DNA of 64,000 bases from Mauremys mutica (lineage: Eukaryota; Chordata; Testudines; Geoemydidae): positions 191,947,415-192,011,414 of the forward strand of contig NC_059074.1 in the NCBI RefSeq assembly GCF_020497125.1, read 5' to 3'. The notes below the pieces were generated by a model, which was not told the DNA's origin, searched no databases, and was given only the letters and a program-made list of their open reading frames with translations. Position 1 is the stretch's first letter. Each line of letters opens with the position of its first letter. This document shows, piece after piece, positions 56,008 through 64,000 of the stretch. Made by a program: the position numbers and the translations under genes.

Positions 56008-56909
56008 ACTGAAGAGTATTGTCCTAAAACTGCTACATTTCGGAGAAAATAGAAAACGTGTCCCTAAATATAATGCTTTCATATTAGGATGATTTTCATT
56101 TACTAGTCACTTTGAACATTAAACAATATATGAAAACTGTTCAGAGACAAGTATGAAGATAAGCATTTCTTAACTAGCAATAACAAATCTGACTTCTCAT
56201 AGAAATTTGGATATTACAAATATACACAAATAATTGAGAATACACATTGTTTACACTACTTCAAAAAGTATTAAACAAAATTAATTCCAGTAATCATATT
56301 GCTTCTGTTTTTTACAGTACGTTTACATTGAAGTATTCAGTTGAATTATTTTTATGCTTTCCAGAATCTGAGAACACTCTTGAATAAACTGAAAAAACCC
56401 TATTCAAACAAGATATGCACTTAAAAAGGGGGAAAATATCTATTTATATGGGAAAAGAATCTGTTGAAGCTGTATGTGAAGGGGTCAGCCTTGCAAACAT
56501 GCCACTGGGTATAGGCCCTTTCAGTGCCGCTGTGTAACTGATGGGAGAATTGGAAGCTACTGACTAAATTATTAAGAACTTGTGTAGGAGAAGCATTTTC
56601 AGCATTGCTTTTCACATGTTCATGTGGAGGCAGGAGTCTTTGTAGCTGTGAAAATAACCTTCAAAATGTGAACTGAATACAAGCTGAAGTGAGGTCTGCC
56701 TGATTCTGCAGACAGCTTGAAACAAATTCAGAAATGTCAAATGCCCAATTCAATTCCAGGTATTATTAATGAAGACTAAGAGGATGGGTAACAATGTTGA
56801 CATTTTAAAGTATTGAACTATGAGTTATTTGAGGAGGGAGATCAAGCTAATGTGGTCCATTGCTGGATATGGTAGCAGATATTGGGGCAGACAGTTAGTT
56901 ACTATTAAA
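56008..56909. other. Intron spacer
   Basis: I see nothing recognisable here. Confidence 0.5.
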
Positions 56910-57157
56910 AAAAGACGGTTACTCACCGTAGTAACTGTTGTTCTTCGAGATGTGTTGCTCCTATCCATTCCAGTTAGGTGTGCGCGCCGCGCGTGCACGG
57001 CTCTTCGGAAGACTTTTACCCTAGCAACACTCGGTGGGTCGGCTGGGCGCCCCCTGGAGTGGCGCCGCTATAGCGCAGGATATATACCCCTGCCGACCCA
57101 TCCGCTCCTCAGTTCCTTCTTGCCGGCTACTCCGACAGTGGGGAAGGAGGGCGGGTC

Positions 57158-57258
57158 TGGAATGGATAGGAGCAACACATCTCGAAGAACAACAGTTACT
57201 ACGGTGAGTAACCGTCTTTTCTTCTTCGAGTGATTGCTCCTATGCATTCCAGTTAGGT
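57158..57258. repeat. DIRS copy B internal complementary region
   Basis: It joins the reverse complement of the left end ('cgaagaacaacagttactac', 'ggtgagtaaccgtctt') to the reverse complement of the right end ('cttcttcgagtgattgctcc'), as in copy A. Confidence 0.8.
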
Positions 57259-57270
57259 GATTCCCAAGCC

Positions 57271-58335
57271 TTATGTAGGCGGTGGGGTCGGAGTTAGATG
57301 CTGCAGAATGCAAACTTCTGTGCCAAAGGCTGCATCATCTCTGGACACTTGGGCCAATGAGGCAACGGTGTGTACTAGCTGCACGACACATCCCCTGAAA
57401 GGGTATGTGGGCCAAGAAGGCAGCAGGGAAGCCTGAGCCCTGGTGGAATGTGCAGTAAGGTGGCTCCATGGAACATGGGCTAAACACAGGAGGCGCAGAT
57501 GCACCAGTCATCGAAGATGAAATCCTCTAGGAGGAGACAGGTATGTCCCTCGTCCGGTATGCCAGTACGATGAAGATTCGGGGGCGTTACGCAAGGGCTT
57601 TGTCCGCTCGATATAGATTGCGGATGCCCTACGGACGTCTAGGGTGGGCAATTGTTGCTCTCCTTGCGATGAGTGTGGCTTCGGAAAGAAGACCGGAAGG
57701 AAGCTATCCTGGATGATATGAGAGGCTGACACCACCTTTAGGGAGGAAGGCCGGACACGGTCACAACTGCACTTGTCCTTGAGAGAGACAGTATACCGTG
57801 GGTCCATCGCGAGCGCCTGAAGCTCGGAGACTCGTCTGGCCGATGGAAAGGCTACAAAGAAGACTGTCTTCCAGGACAGGTATGCCAGCGAGCATGTCGT
57901 CAGTGTCCCGAATGGGCAATCATAAAACTGGCGAGAACCAGGTTGAAGACCCAGGTTGTGGCGGGGGCCAACCAGAGGGGGGGGGGATACCGCTCCAAGT
58001 CCTTGAGGAATCTAGAAACCACAAGGCGGAAGAATACGGAGCAGCCACTCCCCGCTGGGTGGAAGGGAGAGATGGCTGCCAAGAGTGCCCTTAATGAGGG
58101 CCGCGCCATGTGCTGCTGTTTGAGACCAGAGGTAGTCCAAGACAGACTGGATCGGGACCTCGGCGGGAGAAACATTGTGCGTTTCGTAGCAGTAGGAGAA
58201 ACGCTTCCACTCTGCGAGATACGTTAACCGAGTGGAGGATCTCCTATCACCCAGGAGAACCCTGTAGAGCCGAGGCAGAACAATGTAATTCGGATCGGTT
58301 TAGCCACACAGCAGCCCTGCTGTGAGGTGCAGGGA
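57271..58335 (-). pseudogene. DIRS copy B tyrosine recombinase remnant
   Basis: Pieces in different minus frames still show LTAHSTRAQA (the H-x-x-R motif, 57504-57271), LDVRRASAIYIERTK and VSLKDKCSCDRVRPSSLKVV (57807-57508), and FFRLVVSRFLKDLERY (58175-57900). Many small deletions have occurred relative to copy A. It is not functional. Confidence 0.75.
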
Positions 58336-59640
58336 TTACCAGTCTGGGTGGTAAAGCTTGCTGCGAGCCCGCGAAATGGGGTGTGGGCCAAGAGGTAGGG
58401 AAATAGGGTTGGCTACCGACAGGGGTAGCGACCTGGTGTACCAGTGCTGCCTGGGATACGCTGGAGCAATCATGATCAGGTGCGCTCCGCCCCTGCGGAG
58501 TTTTAGCAGGGCCCTGCAAGCCAGCGGGAACGGTGGAAATTGGACAGCCGATGGCTCATCCACGGCATCAGAAACCTCTCCAAGACTGAGCCCGGGGAGA
58601 GGTCTTGGAATGAGGAGGACTTCTCTCTGTTTTCACTCTCGCGGGAGCGAAGAGGGCTATGCGGGGAAAGACCCACTTCCGAAAAACGGAATGGATACCG
58701 TCCGGAGGGAACGACCACTTGTGAGACCGGAAGGATCTGCTGAGGCGATCCGCCAGCTGAAAAGCCTGGCATACAAGGCAGACTGCTCCCAGCTCTCGGA
58801 CACTGATGCGTAAGGCCAGCTCTTGGGCCGACCAAAGGCCGTGAGTGCGAAGCTGACCCAGGTGAGCACACAGCCGAGAGATGGGGTGTCCGTCATGAGG
58901 GACCCCGAGGGGTGAATGGAACAGCATCCCTGGATACACCAGGGAGGGCACTGACTCTCGGTCGAGGGAGCCTAGGATGCTCAGGGGGAACGAGACGACC
59001 AGGGTGGTATCTCTGCCCGGGTGGTACACCAAGGTGAGCCACGATTGGAGTGGACAGAGGCGAAGCCTGGCATGTATGGAAACAAACGCGCAGACAGCCA
59101 TGTGACTCAGGAAACCTAGGCCTGGGCGAGCCAAAGTTGTCGGGAAGGTCCGTAGACCTTGTACAATTGTTACCACCGCATGAAACCAAGGCTGAGGTAA
59201 GCAGGCTCTGGTGAGATTGGAGTCCAGGGTGGCTCCAATGAATTCTATTCCCTGTGTGGGAACCAGAGTGGATTTTACCATTGATGATCAGGCCTAGACA
59301 CCGGAATAGGTCCGTGTCGATGCCCACAGGACTGGTACTTGGGCTCGGAGGTCCCTCGAACGAGCCAATGCGGAAGAGAAATGGGGACATGAAAATACGC
59401 GCCCGTCATATCGAGGGCGGCATACAGTCTCCGGGATCCAAGGGTGGGATGACGGTCCCCCTGGGAACCATGCGGAACCTATCCGCAGCGTGAACTTGTT
59501 GAGGACCCGCAGGTCTAGGATATGTCTGAGACCTCCCTTCGCCTAGGGGATTAGGTTTCGTCCCTAGGCACCTCCTGTATAGCTCCGATGAAGAGGAGCG
59601 TTCGCACCTGTTGCAAGAGGAATCGCTCATGAGAGGATGG
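58336..59640 (-). pseudogene. DIRS copy B RT / RNase H remnant
   Basis: The minus frames 59281-58568 and 58563-58336 contain IEFIGATLDSNLTRACLPQP (thumb region of RT), LCAHLGQLRTHGLWSAQELA (RNase H) and AYPRQHWYTRSLPLSVANP. The region around the YLDD box is deleted or unreadable near 59290-59350. It is useful for checking which codons are mutated in copy A. Confidence 0.75.
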
Positions 59641-59721
59641 TTAGAAGGACCTTAACCTTGAGGGCCTGATTGACGCCCACGACCGCATAAGTGACGCCTG
59701 CTGGCAAAGTCTTGTCTTTGC

Positions 59722-62631
59722 CTAGGCGCAGGGTAAGAGCGGTGAGGCTGGGGACGGAAAGGTCGGCGCTAAGCACCGGCGTGTGCATGCTAATAGAGAG
59801 CGGGAAGTGACCCTGCTGCCCTTCAGGCTTTGCAGCCTAGGGCCAGCTTTCTCAGAGAACAGGCCTTTGCCAGTGCAGGGCAAGTCCTGTATAGTGGACA
59901 GCAGCTGCGAGGGAAGGCTCGATAACCGGAGCCAGGAAATGCGCCTCGAGGCCACACCCGAGGCCAGGGTCGTGGCAGCGAAGTCAGCTGCATCCAACTA
60001 GGCCTGGAGGGAAGCTCTATCCAGCTTCTTCCTTCGATCCAGGAGGGCATCGAACTCTTGACGTGAGTTTTGAAGAACCGACTCTGTAAAGTCGCCCACC
60101 GCCACCCGTAGGAGCAGCTAAGCAGGGCTTGCTAGTTTGCTACACAAAGTGGCAGGGCCCCCGCCGAGTACATCATACGGCCCCGTAAGACCAGTCGCCT
60201 AGCCCCCTAGGATCTAGGAGCTGGTGCCTGCTGGCCATGGACGACAAGGGAGCGGGGGGGGTTAGATGTACCTAGGTACTCGTACCCCCTGGATGATGCT
60301 ATGCACTTGCATTCCGATCAAAGGAGGGCCCGAGGAGTATGTTCCTGCCCCCGCCTCAGCTGGGGAGGAGGAAGAAGAAAGGCCAGGGACAAGCGGGTCC
60401 TGTGTGGGCTTGGACTCCTGGACGACCTCCTGATCCGGTGGGATCTGGGAGCCCGGTGGCTGAACCGGGGCTTGCTCCGTACTGGTCGCAGGGGGACGGC
60501 TAATTGCCGCCTCTGGCACGCAGAGCTCCGATGGAACGGAGCGAGATGGGAGCACCGGTATGCCTCTGGCGTGACAGTACGCCCATGGTGACTAGAAGGA
60601 CCTCTGATAGGTCTCCTGGAAGACTCTGGAGGGCACATCGGAAAAGAGAGTACTGCGCATATGAAGTGTCCGCACGTGGCAACACTGATGCGTGACTGGG
60701 TGGCCCTGAAGGAGCTGAAGAGCCTTTGGTAGAGTCTCCTTCTCTAACTGACGTCGCTCGACTCGGCACCGGGGATTGGTACCGGGAGACATACCGGTAC
60801 CGAGAACGAGACCTGCCACCGGAGCTGTGCTGGGCGGTCGACCGAGAGCGCGAGGCTCGACGTTCAGGAGTGGGTACGGGAGTCTCGGTGCCTGGGGCGG
60901 TGCCGGGAGCGGGATCGGTGCCAAATGTACCGGACCAGCGAACGTGACGCTGGCCGGTGCCGCGAGTACTAAAGGTACCGCAATGAAGAACGGTGCCGAG
61001 ACCACGAGCGGCGTCGGGACCTTGATCGGTGACGGGACCGAGAACGTCTGCGGGACCGCGATCGGGGACGGTGCCGCTCTGCGGTGCCGACGCAGGGTGG
61101 CGTGAGCAAGACAGGCTCGCCAAAAGACCATATAACCCGCACTGGCGATGTCGGGGGTTAAGCAGCGCAGGCTCTGCCCTTGCCATCAACTCCCTCGCTG
61201 AGGAAATGTTCCCAGCGTGGAGGGAATAGTGAGCTCGACCACAGCTCGCGCCGGGGAGCATTCAGGTGTTGGACTCGACGGCTCTTGCGAGGCCGTAGTC
61301 TACGGTGCTGATACTGTTGGTGCCGTAGCAGTCACCGGTGCCGGGCAGCCCGACGTAGTAGAGCGCTCGGGCTGCGGAGCGGGCCGCTCGGACGCCGCTG
61401 AAAAGCGAGCTCGACCACGGTTCGTACCGGGGAGCTTTCCAGCACCGGACTCAACAGCTCTTGCCTGGCCGGAGTTAACGGCGCGGATATTGTCGATGCC
61501 GCGGCAGACATCGGTGCCGGCGAACCAACTGAGCGTAGCGCTCGGCTGCAGAGCAGGCAGCTCGGATGCAGCTTCATAACGAGCTCGACCACGGTCCGTA
61601 CCGGGGAGCTCTCCAGCACCGGACTCGACGGCTCTTGCCTGGCCGGAGTTAACGGCGTGGATATTGTCGGTGCCGCGGCAGACATCGGTGCCGGCGAACC
61701 GACTGAGCGTAGCGCTCGGCTGCGGAGCAGGCGGCTCGGACGCAGCGTCTTAGCGAGCTCGACCACGGTCCGTACCGGGGAGCTTTCCAGCACCGGACTC
61801 GACGGCTCTTGCCTGGCCGGAGTTAATGGTGCGGATATTGTCGGTGCCGCGGCCGACCTCGGTGCCGGGCGATCCGATTGTGCAGAGCGCTCGGCTGCGG
61901 AGCAGACGGCTCAGACGCAGCGTCAAAGCGAGCTCGACCACGGTCCGTGCCGGGGAGCTTTCCAGCACCGGACTCGACGGCTCTTGCCTGGCCGGAGTTA
62001 ATGGTGCAGATATTGTTGGTGCCGCGGCAGACATCGGTGCCGGGCGATCCGACTGAGCATAGCGCTCGGCTGCGGAGCAGGCGGCTCGGACGCAGCGTCA
62101 TAGCGAGCTCGACCACGGTCCGTACCGGGGAGCTTTCCGGCACCGGACTCGACGGCTCTTGCCTGGCCGGAGTTAATGGTGCGGATATTGTCGGCGCCGC
62201 GGCAGACATCGGTGCCGGGCGATCCGACTGAGCATAGCGCTCGGCTGCGGAGCAGGCGGCTCGGACGCAGCAAGTATATTGCGCCTCTTCATCCTCCAGG
62301 AGAGGGAACCATGCCGAGTGGACGTCGGAGTCAGCGAGGGCCAGTGCCGGGAGGCCTTGGCGGCACCGGGGAACCGGTGCCGAGGGAGCGCTCCTTGAAG
62401 ACTAACCAGCGCTCGGCGCCGAGAGCGGAGGAGCAAGAGCTGCCTCCCTCAGGAGCTGTTTGAGACGAAAGTCCCGCTCCCCTTTGTTCTAGGATCAAAG
62501 GCCCCGCGAATGCGGCACTTATCTGTCAGTTGAGAATCCTCGAGGCACTTAGGAGAGGATCTCTTGTCGGCAATGGCTTGTGGCCGGCCGAGCATTGTAA
62601 AACCCTGTGGACCGGGCATCGGACCCGGCAC
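59722..62631 (-). pseudogene. DIRS copy B Gag remnant with tandem expansion
   Basis: Fragments include SRRISWLRLSSLPSQLLSTI (59997-59722), SSSSSPAEAGAGTYSSG (60555-60262) and a worn Arg/Ser domain (RRASRSRSTAQHSSGGRSRS, 61261-60500). The 5' part (62279-61231) is a six-fold 175-bp array. The Cys-rich head at 62631-62500 is only faintly visible. Not functional. Confidence 0.65.
61231..62279. repeat. Six tandem 174-176-bp units inside DIRS copy B Gag
   Basis: Unit starts, set on gagctcgaccac(g/a), fall at 61231, 61407, 61581, 61755, 61930 and 62105. Each unit contains 'ggagctttcc(a/g)gcaccgg', 'actcgacggctcttgcctgg' and 'gacatcggtgccgg(g/c)'. The inner four units are most alike. Copy A has a single related unit at about 44415-44520. 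Spacings of 174 and 175 mix, so later units shift frame. Confidence 0.88.
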
Positions 62632-62802
62632 CGGGTGAGGGGAAGGGGATAAACCCCGAACCCCTGAAAATAAATCCTATACTACAAACAAATAAAGTTA
62701 ACTACAACTATAAACTGTACACTAAACGAGAGAAACTACGAGTAGCTAGGGAGGTGGAGGTCAGCTAAGCTGCGCTCCACTGTTCTAACGGCCGTCACGG
62801 GC

Positions 62803-62988
62803 GGAAAGAAGGAACTGAGGAGCGGATGGGTCGGCAGGGGTATATATCCTGCGCTATAGCGGCGCCACTCCAGGGGGCGCCCAGCCGACCCACCGAGTGT
62901 TGCTAGGGTAAAAGTCTTCCGAAGAGCCGTGCACGCACGGCGCGCACACCTAACTGGAATGCATAGGAGCAATCACTCGAAGAAGAAC
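62803..62988. repeat. DIRS copy B right inverted terminal repeat
   Basis: Inverted partner of the left end at 56937-57125, ending gaagaagaac like copy A, with a TATA-like tatatatcc on the complementary strand. Confidence 0.8.
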
Positions 62989-63550
62989 TTTCTTCATCTT
63001 CCCAAATGTAAAGTCACCTACCAGCTTTGCTCAAAAGGAGGAAGGAAAAAGGAGTTGCATCCACTCCCCAGAGCCTCAACTGTCTCTTGGTCACCAAAAA
63101 ACAGCCACAAAAGATCACTACATCTTTCTGAATGTCAAAAGCCTCAACAATCCCCTATCCAGCAAGATAAACATCCTGCTTTCTCACAACAGACTATGAT
63201 GCATTTATGTGTTTTCCTTACAAAATCCTGTGGTACATTTGAAAATGTAATTTGTGGGCAATGAAAAATAAAATTATTTTATTATCAAAACAAATAACAC
63301 TGTCCAGGTTAGACAGGAGAATGAGTGTGCTTGGGGGAAACTGCCAGTTCCACACAATTATGGATTTCTGCTACATATTTTAGATCAAATGTGCTACAAA
63401 AGACATGGGCCTTGTGTATTAGATGGCTCTTAAAAACAAAAATATAAGTCAAGTAGAAACCAATCTCCACACCATATTCTCATTATACCTGTCTATTTGA
63501 GAAAGAGAACAAGACTGATGAAGAGGGAAGGCAGAAACTACTACTTAGAG
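62989..63550. other. Intron spacer
   Basis: A plus frame of about 90 codons follows the DIRS end and stops at 63264, with aataaa near 63269. It has no family motif and I do not call a gene. Confidence 0.45.
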
Positions 63551-64000
63551 CGGGGTGGGCAAAGTATGGCCTGCGGGCTGGATCTGGCCCATCAGGGCTT
63601 TGGATCTGGCCCACGGGATTGGCAGCCCTGTGGCACCACAGGTCCCATGCTGCTCCAGGAAGTGGCCAGCACCTCATACTGGGGGGGCGGGGGGTGCTGG
63701 GCGGACGATAGAGGGCTCCATGTGCTGCCCTCGCCTGCAGGCACCACCCCCTGCAGCTCCCATTGGCCGGGAATGGGGAACCGTGGCCAATGGGAGCTTC
63801 AAAGGAGGTACCTGCAGGCGAGGGCAGCGCATGGAGCCCTCTTCCCCCCCTCTCTCCCAGGGGCTACAGGGACGTGGTGCCGGTCACTTCTGGGAGCTGT
63901 GTGGGGCCAGGGCAGACAAGGAGCCTGCCTTAGTCCCGCTGCCACCCTGGAGCCCCTCTGGGTAAATGCCCCAACCTCCTGCCCTGAGCCCCCTGCTACA
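63551..64000. mobile_element. hAT-type element, left end only
   Basis: It begins cggggtgggcaaa and continues 'tatggcctgcgggctggatc', the style of hAT nonautonomous elements in vertebrates. It contains an inner inverted pair ('gcagctcccattggccggga' versus 'ccgtggccaatgggagcttc') and runs out of the window. Confidence 0.55.

Larger units (their letters stand above)
56910..62988 (-). mobile_element. DIRS retrotransposon copy B, decayed interior with good ends (6.1 kb)
   Basis: Same layout and orientation as copy A. The left end (56910-57120), internal complementary region (about 57158-57258) and right end (about 62803-62988) are nearly identical to copy A. The genes between are broken into many frames with small deletions. 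The insertion shows no target duplication. Confidence 0.85.

Noticed and set aside
62929..63264. 111-codon plus-strand frame after DIRS copy B
   Set aside because: The first part is the DIRS terminal repeat; the rest shows no motif or splice context.
1..64000. CRISPR arrays, operons, bacterial features
   Set aside because: None seen. Intron-bearing gene structure, SINEs and LINEs show vertebrate nuclear DNA, and the tandem arrays found are minisatellites inside mobile elements.

Overview
This is vertebrate nuclear DNA, almost certainly from a cryptodiran turtle. The clues are a tRNA-derived SINE with a CR1-type 3' tail, many CR1 3' ends, old MIR copies, DIRS and Penelope-type retroelements with long open frames, and no bacterial-style gene packing. 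The only host gene I can support is APLF (aprataxin- and PNKP-like factor) on the minus strand. Its last coding exon (11284-11492) encodes the acidic histone-chaperone tail. Its penultimate exon (30431-30477) encodes the second half of a PBZ zinc finger. The splice phases of the two exons match, so about 19 kb between them is intron. The sequence above 30.5 kb is presumably intron further upstream in the same gene. The sequence below 11.28 kb is 3' UTR and downstream intergenic DNA.

From left to right. 1-11 kb is intergenic, with a 213-bp hAT MITE, a collapsed CR1, a Ty3/gypsy element (gag, protease, integrase stub, tRNA-Leu-type primer site, LTR) and fragments of another LTR and CR1. 11-31 kb is the last APLF intron. 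It holds a solo LTR, MIR, Penelope-derived hairpins, a truncated DIRS element (copy C), a CR1 that kept its ORF1 esterase and ORF2 endonuclease but lost its middle, a 365-bp hAT, and a 1.24-kb TA-flanked transposon built of GC-rich palindromes. 31-39 kb holds CR1, MIR, a short LTR, a hAT with a minisatellite inside, and a 2.1-kb TAA-flanked Harbinger-like element. 39.2-45.3 kb is a nearly complete DIRS element (copy A). 45.8-48.4 kb is a broken transposase-like gene with a CR1 and a SINE inserted. 50.4-53.8 kb is a Penelope-like element with an almost full-length RT/GIY-YIG frame and an inverted partial copy, bounded by a 12-bp target duplication. 54.4 kb holds a 207-bp miniature of the same design. 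55.6-56.0 kb is a solo LTR. 56.9-63.0 kb is a decayed DIRS (copy B) with an internal 175-bp tandem array. The window ends in a hAT-like end.

The window is therefore an intron-rich stretch of one DNA-repair gene filled with several generations of mobile DNA. The most notable items are: (i) the Penelope element and its miniatures, which share an inverted-tail layout and 10-12-bp target duplications; (ii) the DIRS Gag with a long arginine/serine domain like that of SR splicing proteins; (iii) a DIRS copy with well-kept ends but a ruined interior carrying a six-fold repeat; and (iv) a gypsy element whose integrase follows the protease directly.
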